From positions 62,001 through 126,000 of the forward strand of contig BGON01000002.1 in assembly GCA_003569265.1 (NCBI GenBank): a stretch of DNA of 64,000 nucleotides, in the 5' to 3' direction. Shown here piece after piece: positions 28,032 through 36,491 of this stretch. The notes under the pieces are model-generated. The model worked only from the letters and a program-made list of their open reading frames with translations, did not search any database and was not told the DNA's origin. Every line of letters starts with the position of its first letter. The first letter of the stretch is position 1. Both the position numbers and the translations under genes were made by a program. Origin of the DNA: Actinomycetota bacterium (lineage in GTDB: Bacteria > Actinomycetota > Actinomycetes > Nanopelagicales > Nanopelagicaceae).

Positions 28032-29117
28032 TTAGATGAGTTCTTTTAATGCAGATATAAATAATGTGTTTTCGGCTTCATTGCCAACAGTTACGCGCAA
28101 ATACCCTGGTAGGCCGACATCTCGAATTAGGACGCCTTTACCTAGTAGTTCATGCCAAAGTTTAGGGGCATCGACGCTAAATCCTGTAAAGAGGATGAAG
28201 TTTGCGCTGCTGGGCACAGTCGCAAGGCCCAATGCATGTAGTTGCGCAGTCAATGACTCCCGAGCTTGTATTAGCTCAGAGACATATCCCAGTAGTTCAT
28301 CTTTAAAATCAATAGCAACTGATGCCGCTGCTTGAGTCAATGCACTGAGGTGATACGGCAATCTCACAAGCATCATGGCATCTTTTACCGAGCTATCACA
28401 GACCATATAACCCACTCGCGCCCCTGCAAATGCAAATGCCTTGCTCATTGTCCGAATCACAACAACATGAGGATTATTAGCAATAAGTGTTACTGCAGAT
28501 TGCTCTGAAGAGAACTCAGCGTAAGCCTCATCAACGATAAGTAGTCCCCCTACTTGGGCCACAGTGTTAGCAAGTAACTTAATTTCAGAGATCGAAACTG
28601 AGCCACCAGTTGGATTATTTGGTGTGGTAATAAAAGTGAGTACTGGTTTTGTTTCCGCAATCTGCTTAGTTGCCATTTCAACATTGAGGGAGAAATCAGC
28701 ATTTCGTCTTCCATCAATCCAATTAGTTCCACACACCTTTGCAATCAGTGGGTGCATTGAATATGAGGGTGTAAAGCCAAGTGCATTGTCCTGCCCAAAA
28801 GCTAAAAAGATGGATTGAATAATTTCATTACTGCCATTAGCTGCCCAGATATTATCGAGCGTGATCTTCACTTGAGAAGTTGAATTGATATACCCAGCCA
28901 ACTTGCTGCGAAGCTCGTTGGCATCACGATCGGGGTAACGATTCAGCTTGGCTGCAACACCCAACACGGCATCAGCAATCGCTTTCTGCAAAGCAGGTGA
29001 AGGTGAATATGGATTTTCATTAGTGTTAAGTGATGCCTGTGCAGGAATTTGCGGGGCTCCATATGGCGCAAGCGGAGTTAACTCCTTACGCAGTGGCAAC
29101 CAAGTTGGCCAACTCAT
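28032..29117 (-). CDS. hisC: Histidinol-phosphate aminotransferase
   Basis: 361 residues, class I/II aminotransferase fold, PLP-dependent. LNTNENPYSPSP opens the substrate site, NGSNEIIQSI is near residue 95, TTPNNPTGG near 165, VDEAYAEF near 200, and the PLP lysine is in TMSKAFAFAGARVGY near 230. Starts directly after the hisD stop (TAAATG). Confidence 0.96.
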   Translation of the reverse strand: MSWPTWLPLRKELTPLAPYGAPQIPAQASLNTNENPYSPSPALQKAIADAVLGVAAKLNRYPDRDANELRSKLAGYINSTSQVKITLDNIWAANGSNEIIQSIFLAFGQDNALGFTPSYSMHPLIAKVCGTNWIDGRRNADFSLNVEMATKQIAETKPVLTFITTPNNPTGGSVSISEIKLLANTVAQVGGLLIVDEAYAEFSSEQSAVTLIANNPHVVVIRTMSKAFAFAGARVGYMVCDSSVKDAMMLVRLPYHLSALTQAAASVAIDFKDELLGYVSELIQARESLTAQLHALGLATVPSSANFILFTGFSVDAPKLWHELLGKGVLIRDVGLPGYLRVTVGNEAENTLFISALKELI

Positions 29118-30425
29118 TTATGAATTTTCCAATCTGATAGTCATAGCTTGTCCGTGGGCAGGTAGGTCCTCAGAATTAGCTAATGTCACAACGGTTGGAA
29201 CTAAGTCAGTAAATGCTTTTTCGCTATATTCAATAAAGTGCAGACCACGCAGAAATGTCTGAACTGATAAACCACTTGAGTGGCAAGCACATCCACCAGT
29301 AGGCAATACGTGATTAGAGCCGGCTGAATAATCTCCTAGGGAGACTGGTGAAAAGCGACCGATAAATACTGCTCCAGCATTTCTAATCTGTGAAGCATCT
29401 TCTCGTGCATTCTTGGTCTGGATTTCTAAATGTTCTGCAGCATAGGCATTAACAACATCAATCCCCTGCTTCGTGTCATCAACTAAGACAATTGCTGACT
29501 GAACTCCAGACAAGGCTGAAGTAATACGATCTTTGTGCTTGGTCTTACTTACTTGTATTTTCAATTCGGCCTCAACGTCTTTGGCTAACTCAATTGAATC
29601 TGTTACCAAAATAGCTGCAGCAATAACATCGTGCTCTGCTTGGCTAATTAAATCTGCAGCAACATCTGTTGCTCGCGCGGAGGAATCTGCAAGAATTGCT
29701 ATCTCGGTTGGTCCAGCCTCTGAGTCAATTCCAATTACCCCCCGTAGGGCTCGCTTAGCTGCAGCAACATAGATATTGCCCGGTCCCGTAACAAGATCAC
29801 TCTTCTCACACAACCCTTCAACACCATAAGCAAACATTGCAATCGCCTGGGCTCCCCCAACGGCATATACCTCAGTAATACCAAGAAGTGCGCACGTGGC
29901 CAAAATAGTTGGGTGAGGTAATCCTGCAAACTCTTTTTGAGGCGGTGAGGCAACAGCTATTGATGAAACTTTTGCGATTTGAGCGGGCACAACATTCATC
30001 ACAACGCTGCTTGGATAAACCGCACGACCGCCTGGTACGTAAAGGCCAACACGATCAACTGGAATCCACTTCTCAGTAACACTTCCTCCATCAACTACAG
30101 TTGTGGTTTTATCCGCTCTCACCTGATCATTGTGAACTTTTCGCACTTGCTTAATAGAAATCTCTAGCGCAGTTCGAATTGCAGGATCTAATGATGCTAA
30201 CGCAGAATCTAAAGCCTTCTGTGGGACTCGAATGGAGACTGGAGTAACCCCATCAAATTCTTGGGCTAACTTAATAAGTTCGCTTTCACCACCGGTTTTT
30301 ACGCGGTGTAAAATTGGCTCAACCAAGGCCATAGCTTGGGCAACATCTAAAAGCGCACGCGGAAGTTCGGCGTTGTATCCAGCCTTATTGAGGGCTTTGC
30401 CACGAAGATCAACTGTGCGAATCAC
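29118..30425 (-). CDS. hisD: Histidinol dehydrogenase
   Basis: 435 residues. Zinc- and NAD-dependent enzyme for the last two oxidations to histidine. [25 protein letters not shown] near residue 125, [44 protein letters not shown] with zinc ligands and AEHLEI with the catalytic pair are all present. GTG start. First gene of the long his-trp run; only 42 bases separate it from dnaE upstream, with no clear promoter, so read-through from dnaE is possible. Confidence 0.97.
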   Translation of the reverse strand: MIRTVDLRGKALNKAGYNAELPRALLDVAQAMALVEPILHRVKTGGESELIKLAQEFDGVTPVSIRVPQKALDSALASLDPAIRTALEISIKQVRKVHNDQVRADKTTTVVDGGSVTEKWIPVDRVGLYVPGGRAVYPSSVVMNVVPAQIAKVSSIAVASPPQKEFAGLPHPTILATCALLGITEVYAVGGAQAIAMFAYGVEGLCEKSDLVTGPGNIYVAAAKRALRGVIGIDSEAGPTEIAILADSSARATDVAADLISQAEHDVIAAAILVTDSIELAKDVEAELKIQVSKTKHKDRITSALSGVQSAIVLVDDTKQGIDVVNAYAAEHLEIQTKNAREDASQIRNAGAVFIGRFSPVSLGDYSAGSNHVLPTGGCACHSSGLSVQTFLRGLHFIEYSEKAFTDLVPTVVTLANSEDLPAHGQAMTIRLENS

Positions 30426-30467
30426 ATGCCAATTGTAACGGCTGTGCTCTGCACGATGGACTTGGAT

Positions 30468-33400
30468 TTAAACCAGGCAGTTAGGCCCAAGAATTGATTT
30501 CAAATCTGCGCTCAATGATGGAGAAGCTGTGACCGATGCATCAATCTTCATAACGGTGCTGCTTCCATTTTCGCCCAAGGAAAGATGAACTTCTCGCTTT
30601 CCAGGATGTGAACGCAGGATTTCCTTAATGCGATCAACCACAGGTGGTGTGCATTGAGACATTGGAATTGAAATTACTAAAGGACCAGTTGGGCCTGCTG
30701 AAATATCTGGCATCGACATCTCAAGAGCTGTAAATCGCAGATTCTCTTCACGGCGATCAACGCGGCCACGAACGGTCACTATTCGATCCTCAGTTAATGA
30801 CATTGAATATTGATTGTAGGTATTTGAGAAGAAGAGAACTTCAAGGGATCCTTCAAGATCTTCAATCGTCACAACGGCCCAAGAAGCACCTTGCCTTGAA
30901 ACTTTTCGAGTAACGCTTGTAATTAAGCCCCCGATAGTGACAACGGATTCATGTTGAGCGCCTTCATCAACTAGTTCGCTGATAGACATGTCTGTGTTTG
31001 CTCGAAGCACATGTTCAACCCCTAAGAGTGGATGATCAGAAACATATAGTCCCAACATCTCACGCTCATAACTGAGCAACATCGCCTTATCCCACTCACC
31101 TGTTGGAATCTCTAAATCCAAACCTGAAACTTCTGTAATAGCTTCCCCGCCAAATAAATCAAACTGACCAATAGCCTCGGCTCGCTTGCTCTCAATTACT
31201 GAATCAATTGCTTCAAGGTGAACAGCAATCAAACCTTTACGAGTTGATCCTAGAGAGCCAAATGCTCCAGCTTTAATCAAAGATTCAATCGTTTTCTTAT
31301 TACACACTTGTGCATCAACTTTTGCCAAGAAATCACCAAATGAAGCGAACCGCCCTTTACTCTCACGCGCTCCTTTAATGGATGCAACTACACCTTCACC
31401 AACATTTCTAATCGCTGCAAGACCAAAGCGAATATCTTTCCCACGCGGGGTGTATTCACCATTTGATTCATTGACATCAGGTGGCAACACATTGATACCC
31501 ATGCGACGGCACTCACTCAAATACAGAGCTGATTTATCTTTATCGTCTCTAACACTGGTTAAAAGCGCAGCCATATATTCAGTGGGATAATTAGTTTTTA
31601 GATAAGCGGTCCAATATGAAACGACGCCATAGCCTGCAGAGTGAGCGCGGTTGAAAGCGTAATCAGAGAATGGAATAAGAACGTCCCACAGGCGTTTGAT
31701 TGCCGTAGTTGAAAAACCATTAGCCTTCATCCCCGCTTCAAAAGGAATGTATTCCTTATCCAAAATATCTTTGTTCTTCTTACCCATCGCCTTACGCAAA
31801 AGATCTGCGCGCCCAAGAGAGAAACCAGCAACCTTTTGGGCAATTGCCATTACTTGTTCCTGGTAAACAATCAGACCATATGTGTCACCAAGAATTTCTT
31901 GCAATGGTTGTGAAAGTTCTTGGTGAATAGGTTCAACTGGCTTGCGCTTGTTTTTGCGATCGGCGTAGTTGTTATGTGCATTTTCACCCATAGGACCTGG
32001 ACGATAGAGAGCGATAACAGCTGAGATATCTTCAAATGAATCTGGGGACATTGATTTAAGCAAAGCTCGCATTGGTCCACCATCGAGTTGGAAGACGCCG
32101 AGCGTGTCACCTCGAGAGAGCAGCTCATAAGTCTTTTTATCATCAAGAGTTAAATCCTCTAAAACCACATCAATATTTTGGTTCTCTTTTATATTTAATA
32201 AGGCATCATCTAAAACAGAGAGATTTCGAAGCCCCAAGAAGTCCATCTTGAGTAAGCCAATAGATTCACATGCACCCATATCGAACTGCGTGATGATTGC
32301 CCCATCTGCTTCACGGCGATGGATAGGAATAATATCGAGCAATGGTTCGCGAGAGAGAATTACTCCAGCTGCGTGAACACCCCACTGGCGCTTTAATCCC
32401 TCAAGACCACGGGCCGTATCAACAACTCGCTTTGAATCTGGATCTGATTCGTAAAGGGAGCGGAACTCCCCCGCTTCACCGTAGCGATCATCTTTAGAAT
32501 CAAATATCCCGGCAAGAGAAATATCTTTTCCCATCACAGATGGGGGTAGAGCCTTTGTTAGTTTCTCACCAATGACATATGGATAACCAAGCACGCGTGT
32601 TGAGTCCTTAATTGCTTGCTTGGATTTAATAGTTCCATAGGTGATGATCTGAGCAACTCGATCTTCACCATATTTATTGGTTGCATAACGAATCATTTCG
32701 CTGCGACGACGCTCATCAAAGTCCAAGTCGATATCAGGCATAGAAATACGTTCTGGATTAAGAAAGCGCTCGAACAAAAGCCCATGCTCAAGTGGATCTA
32801 AGCCAGTGATACCAAGTGAATAGGCAACTAAAGAGCCAGGTGCAGAACCTCTACCTGGGCCAACGCGAATACCAACTTTCTTGGCATGTCCGACTAAGTC
32901 AGCAACAACAAGGAAGTAACCCGGAAAGCCCATCTTCTCCATCACGCCAAGTTCATAATCAAGACGAGATTCATGGGCTGGCGTAAGCTTTGCGCCTAAA
33001 CGCTCTTTCATCCCGCGCACAGATTCTTTCTTAAGCCATGAATCCTCTGTCTCTCCAGCTGGAACATTAAATTGTGGAAGGAGGTTTTCATTTTCTCGCA
33101 TCGTCACATCACAGCGCTCGGCAATAAGTAGTGTGTTATCGCAACTCAATGGAATGTCTTTAAAGAGCTCTCGCATCTGCGCCGGAGTTTTGACATAGAA
33201 AGAGTCGTTATCGAATTTAAAGCGCTTGGGATCTGCCAATGTGGAACCCGATTGAACACAGAGCAAGGCCTCATGTGCTCCAGAATCTGCTTGCAGTGTG
33301 TAGTGCAGATCATTGGTTGCAAGAAGTGGAAGGCCTAGCTCCTTACCAAGTTTGAGTAGGTCATCCTTGACACGGCTTTCAATTTCAATACCGTGATCCA

Positions 33401-33965
33401 TCACCTCTAAAAAGAAATTGCCTTCACCAAAAATATCTCGATAATCACTAGCGGCCTTGATTGCCTCTTTATATGCACCCATGCGCAAGCGCGTTTGAAT
33501 CTCTCCACCTGGGCAACCAGTTGTTGCAATAAGTCCTTTTGAATACTGAGCAAGGAGTTCGCGATCCATGCGGGGCTTGTAGTAATAGCCTTCAAGGGAT
33601 GCAAGAGATGACAAACGAAAGAGATTTCCTAGACCAACATTATCCTCAGCCAAAATCGTCATGTGCGTATAAGCACCACCACCTGAAACATCATCTTCAC
33701 CGCCGCTAGCCCACTGCACTCTCTTTTTATCAAAGCGAGATTCAGGGGCAACGTAGGCTTCAATTCCAATAATTGGCTTAACGCCTATTTTTTTCGCTTG
33801 CTTATAAAACTCATAAGCACCAAAAACATTTCCATGATCTGTCATTGCAATTGCAGGCATGCCCTGTCTGGCAACTTCTTGCATTAAATCGGGAACACGT
33901 GCTGCACCATCGAGCATTGAATACTCGGTATGGACGTGCAGATGTACGAAATTCTCGGAAGTCAT
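30468..33965 (-). CDS. dnaE: DNA polymerase III alpha subunit
   Basis: 1165 residues. Replicative polymerase. The N-terminal PHP domain keeps its metal-binding histidines and aspartates (HLHVHTEYSMLDG, AMTDHGNVFG), as expected of an active proofreading PHP exonuclease in Actinobacteria. The polymerase core has GPGRGSAPGSLVAYSLGITGLDPL and the catalytic PDIDLDFDERRR near residue 405. It also carries GLKRQWGVHAAGVI, the fingers YQEQVMAIAQKVAGFSLGRADLLRKAMGKK, and an OB fold near 1000-1075 (VTIGGLITSVTRKVSR). Single copy of the main alpha subunit; the error-prone DnaE2 lies at 58-61 kb. Confidence 0.98.
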   Translation of the reverse strand: MTSENFVHLHVHTEYSMLDGAARVPDLMQEVARQGMPAIAMTDHGNVFGAYEFYKQAKKIGVKPIIGIEAYVAPESRFDKKRVQWASGGEDDVSGGGAYTHMTILAEDNVGLGNLFRLSSLASLEGYYYKPRMDRELLAQYSKGLIATTGCPGGEIQTRLRMGAYKEAIKAASDYRDIFGEGNFFLEVMDHGIEIESRVKDDLLKLGKELGLPLLATNDLHYTLQADSGAHEALLCVQSGSTLADPKRFKFDNDSFYVKTPAQMRELFKDIPLSCDNTLLIAERCDVTMRENENLLPQFNVPAGETEDSWLKKESVRGMKERLGAKLTPAHESRLDYELGVMEKMGFPGYFLVVADLVGHAKKVGIRVGPGRGSAPGSLVAYSLGITGLDPLEHGLLFERFLNPERISMPDIDLDFDERRRSEMIRYATNKYGEDRVAQIITYGTIKSKQAIKDSTRVLGYPYVIGEKLTKALPPSVMGKDISLAGIFDSKDDRYGEAGEFRSLYESDPDSKRVVDTARGLEGLKRQWGVHAAGVILSREPLLDIIPIHRREADGAIITQFDMGACESIGLLKMDFLGLRNLSVLDDALLNIKENQNIDVVLEDLTLDDKKTYELLSRGDTLGVFQLDGGPMRALLKSMSPDSFEDISAVIALYRPGPMGENAHNNYADRKNKRKPVEPIHQELSQPLQEILGDTYGLIVYQEQVMAIAQKVAGFSLGRADLLRKAMGKKNKDILDKEYIPFEAGMKANGFSTTAIKRLWDVLIPFSDYAFNRAHSAGYGVVSYWTAYLKTNYPTEYMAALLTSVRDDKDKSALYLSECRRMGINVLPPDVNESNGEYTPRGKDIRFGLAAIRNVGEGVVASIKGARESKGRFASFGDFLAKVDAQVCNKKTIESLIKAGAFGSLGSTRKGLIAVHLEAIDSVIESKRAEAIGQFDLFGGEAITEVSGLDLEIPTGEWDKAMLLSYEREMLGLYVSDHPLLGVEHVLRANTDMSISELVDEGAQHESVVTIGGLITSVTRKVSRQGASWAVVTIEDLEGSLEVLFFSNTYNQYSMSLTEDRIVTVRGRVDRREENLRFTALEMSMPDISAGPTGPLVISIPMSQCTPPVVDRIKEILRSHPGKREVHLSLGENGSSTVMKIDASVTASPSLSADLKSILGPNCLV

Positions 33966-33984
33966 GGTGGTCGTAGATTATTGC

Positions 33985-34926
33985 TTACGGAAGAACTGCA
34001 TCAGATAGCAACGCCAATGAGCGTGTGAGATCGGCTGGGTATGGCGCGCTAAAACTCAGGTGCTCGCCAGTAATAGGGTGGTCAAACATGAGCTCTTTGG
34101 CGTGTAGCCAGGGCCGTCTCATCTCTAGAGATTTAGCCAATACCGGATCTGCCCCATAGGTAGTGTCTCCAACAAGTGGATGGTTAAGTGCAGAGAAGTG
34201 AACACGGATTTGGTGTGTGCGCCCAGTTTCTAACTCAACTTTTGCTAAAGAAACGCCGCGATAGAACTCAATGACTTCATAGTGTGTAATGGAGTCTTTC
34301 CCTGTTGCCACCACAGCAAAACGATGATCCTCTTTTGGATGCCGATCAATCGGTGCGTCAATTGTTCCAGTGGTGGGATCCATATGTCCTTGAATCAGCG
34401 CATGATAAATCTTCTCCACAGTGCGATTTCTAAAGGCATCCTTTAATACTGTAAATGCACGATCACTCTTTGCGACAATCATTAAGCCACTAGTGCCAAC
34501 ATCTAGGCGATGGACAATGCCTTGTCGCTCTGCAGCCCCACTTGTTGAAATTGAATACCCGGCTGCCATCAATGCACCAACAACAGTTGGACCCATCCAG
34601 CCTGGACTTGGATGGGCAGCACATCCCACCGGCTTGTCGATAACAACAATGGCATCATCGTCATAAACAATTGAAAGACCTTCAAGAGGTGTGAGCGGAA
34701 TTGGATCTTGGTTAATTGGAGCCGGCATCAACACATCAATTACTTGGTTTGCGCTGACTCGATCAGATTTAGCCATAGCTTTTCCCGATGTAGTGATATC
34801 GCCATCTTCTAATAGTTTGACGACGGCTGTGCGAGAAAGACCCAGCACGCGAGTGAGAGCACTATCGATTCGCTCACCGGCCACGCCTTCTGGCACTGAC
34901 AGTGTGCGCTGTTCTCGAGTGCTCAT
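33985..34926 (-). CDS. RluD-family 23S rRNA pseudouridine synthase
   Basis: 313 residues. The N-terminal S4 RNA-binding domain is at about 15-75 (RIDSALTRVLGLSRTAVVKLLEDGDI). The RluA-type catalytic domain has the nucleophilic Asp in the signature GIVHRLDVGTSGLMIVAKSDRA near residue 140, then HALIQGHMDPTTGTIDAPIDRHP and ELETGRTHQIRVHFSALNHPLVGD. Likely modifies 23S rRNA helix 69 as RluD does; the exact sites cannot be read. Overlaps lspA by four bases, a neighbour pair common in bacteria. Confidence 0.93.
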   Translation of the reverse strand: MSTREQRTLSVPEGVAGERIDSALTRVLGLSRTAVVKLLEDGDITTSGKAMAKSDRVSANQVIDVLMPAPINQDPIPLTPLEGLSIVYDDDAIVVIDKPVGCAAHPSPGWMGPTVVGALMAAGYSISTSGAAERQGIVHRLDVGTSGLMIVAKSDRAFTVLKDAFRNRTVEKIYHALIQGHMDPTTGTIDAPIDRHPKEDHRFAVVATGKDSITHYEVIEFYRGVSLAKVELETGRTHQIRVHFSALNHPLVGDTTYGADPVLAKSLEMRRPWLHAKELMFDHPITGEHLSFSAPYPADLTRSLALLSDAVLP

Positions 34927-35405
34927 ATCAACTCTTCTTTTTTAATAGGCGGGATATTGCGCGCAGTTAAAACAATGGAAATAAAGGCTGCGACCACGAT
35001 TGCAGTATCTGCAATATTGAATATAGGCCAATGTGGCAGTTGCATCCAATCGATAACATGGCCCCGCAGCAATCCTGGCTCTCTAAAAATGCGATCTGTC
35101 AGATTTCCTAAAACCCCACCCATAACTAAGCCTAAAACAACTGCCCATCCCTTTGAGGTCAGTGAAGGTGCGTAATAAGCAATTGCGATTAATACGGCGA
35201 TTCCAAAAAGAGAGAGAAACAAGGTTGCCCCTGTAGCAAATGAAAAGGCAGCGCCAGAGTTTCTGATGAAGTTGAGTTGGAAGAGTGAGCCGATAATTTT
35301 TACTGGACCACGATTAGCCAAATACTCCACTGCCCAGATTTTGGTAGCTAAATCTGCAAGCCAGATCAGCCAGGCAACACCTAAGAGTGTGCGCCACACG
35401 CGCAC
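34923..35405 (-). CDS. lspA: Lipoprotein signal peptidase
   Basis: 160 residues, four membrane spans. Aspartic protease that removes the signal peptide after Lgt acts. NFIRNSGAAFSFATG near residue 50, GVLGNLTDRIF with the first catalytic Asp near 105, and WPIFNIADTAIV with the second near 130 are intact. GTG start two bases after the stop of the DksA-like gene. Confidence 0.96.
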   Translation of the reverse strand: MRVWRTLLGVAWLIWLADLATKIWAVEYLANRGPVKIIGSLFQLNFIRNSGAAFSFATGATLFLSLFGIAVLIAIAYYAPSLTSKGWAVVLGLVMGGVLGNLTDRIFREPGLLRGHVIDWMQLPHWPIFNIADTAIVVAAFISIVLTARNIPPIKKEELI

Positions 35406-35407
35406 TG

Positions 35408-36214
35408 TTAGCGCCGTTCTTCCTTCTGCTTACAGATCATGCACAAAGTGGCCCGTGGGAATACTTGTAAACGGGCCTTACCAATTGCACTTCCGCATTC
35501 TTCGCAGTTTCCATAGCTCTTAGAGTCGATTCGATCCAAGGCACGCTCTGTTTGCAAAACCATGTCACGGGCATTAATCACTAGTGACATCTCATGTTCG
35601 CGTTCAAAAGTTTTCGTTCCAGCATCTGCTTGATCATCTCCGGCGCCTTCACCAGATTCTTGAATAAGAGAGTCCATCTCTAACTCAACCTTAGCTAGTT
35701 CAACACGAAGGCGAGCCAACTCTTTAGAAATCTCAGTACGAATGCTCTTTAGCTCTGCTGCAGTCCATGGTGATTCACTATCACTAACAACGATGGGTGT
35801 TGGAGCGACTTTGATTGGCTTAAGTGGCGCAGATTTCTTTCCACTTTTAACTGGGCGTGGTGGTGGTGGCATTACCAATCGACGCTCTTCAACTACTGGC
35901 GCAGCAACTGGCGCAGAAATTGTCGAGACTGAAACTGTTTGAGATTTCTCATCAACAGTCAAAGTTGTCTTAGATGGAAATGGCTTACCCGGAGCTTTTT
36001 TAACTGGAATTCTCTTTACCGATGCTTTTTTAGCTGAGGACTTCTTTGCAGGAGCCTTTTTGGCTGCTGGTTTCTTAGCTGAAGCCTTTTTGGAGGGAGC
36101 TTTTTTAGCTACCTTTTTCTTTGCAAGAGCCTTTTTAGCTACCTTTTTCTTTGCAGGAGCCTTTTTGGCAGCAGCCTTCTTGGCAGATGCTTTCTTGATC
36201 GGCTTCTTAGGCAT
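35408..36214 (-). CDS. TraR/DksA-type zinc-finger protein with lysine-alanine-rich tail
   Basis: 268 residues in two parts. Residues 1-75 are a low-complexity [11 protein letters not shown] repeat like a histone-H1 or HU-type tail, and 80-150 is a proline-rich linker. Residues 165-268 are a DksA-like coiled coil ([21 protein letters not shown]) ending in a C4 zinc finger CEECGSAIG...CMICK. DksA proteins enter the RNA polymerase secondary channel; the tail would add DNA or RNA affinity. The coiled-coil tip lacks an obvious DxxDxA motif. At DNA level the tail holds near-identical direct repeats around 36105-36154. Divergent from ileS. Confidence 0.85.
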   Translation of the reverse strand: MPKKPIKKASAKKAAAKKAPAKKKVAKKALAKKKVAKKAPSKKASAKKPAAKKAPAKKSSAKKASVKRIPVKKAPGKPFPSKTTLTVDEKSQTVSVSTISAPVAAPVVEERRLVMPPPPRPVKSGKKSAPLKPIKVAPTPIVVSDSESPWTAAELKSIRTEISKELARLRVELAKVELEMDSLIQESGEGAGDDQADAGTKTFEREHEMSLVINARDMVLQTERALDRIDSKSYGNCEECGSAIGKARLQVFPRATLCMICKQKEERR

Positions 36215-36306
36215 GTCGCGAACCTTAATGCCCTTAAGGGGCTGTTACCAATTAGCCACGGGCATAATTTGGCTTAAGTAGGCGATAGTATTGAGCCACT
36301 ACCGCA
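36215..36306 (+). promoter_or_regulatory. Divergent promoter region between the DksA-like gene and ileS
   Basis: Contains the 10-bp palindrome CCCTTAAGGG at 36231-36240 close to the DksA-like start, and a TAGTAT hexamer at 36286-36291 that could be the -10 for the T-box leader, with transcription starting near 36298. No good -35 at standard spacing was found, so the call is tentative. Confidence 0.4.
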
Positions 36307-36307
36307 T

Positions 36308-36491
36308 ATGAGCATTGACGGGGCCATCACCTCACGAGTTTGCTAGAAGAAATGGTGAAAACCATCTAGAACTAGCTGTGGATAGAAAATCTAAGTGGCG
36401 TGAATTTCACGCAAGGCGGGTGGTACCGCGAGATCTGCGCCAGCAGGTCACGTCCCTCCAGAGTTGTTTTCCTACTCGTGGAGGATTTTTT
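36308..36491 (+). promoter_or_regulatory. T-box riboswitch controlling ileS
   Basis: Classic T-box core GGGTGGTACCGCG at 36418-36430; its TGGT pairs with the ACCA end of uncharged tRNA-Ile. Stem I is very short (AGCA 36311-36314 with TGCT 36341-36344), and an ATC isoleucine specifier at 36326-36328 sits in its loop region. An ATGGT-GAAA-ACCAT hairpin (about 36352-36365) is a stem II candidate and GCGTGA/TCACGC (36398-36412) is stem III. The ileS ribosome-binding site GGAGG (36480-36484) can be masked by CCTCC at 36455-36459. That stem is followed by six T, so it could also terminate transcription. Actinobacterial ileS T-boxes with ultrashort stem I are known to act on translation. Confidence 0.93.

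Noticed and set aside
36060-36180. Tandem repeat or mobile element in the lysine-rich region
   Set aside because: The repeats are in frame, 3-base compatible and encode [11 protein letters not shown]; they are coding low complexity.
36315-36491. 59-residue N-terminal extension of IleRS
   Set aside because: It is the T-box leader, including the GGGTGGTACCGCG core; the true ATG at 36492 has GGAGG before it.
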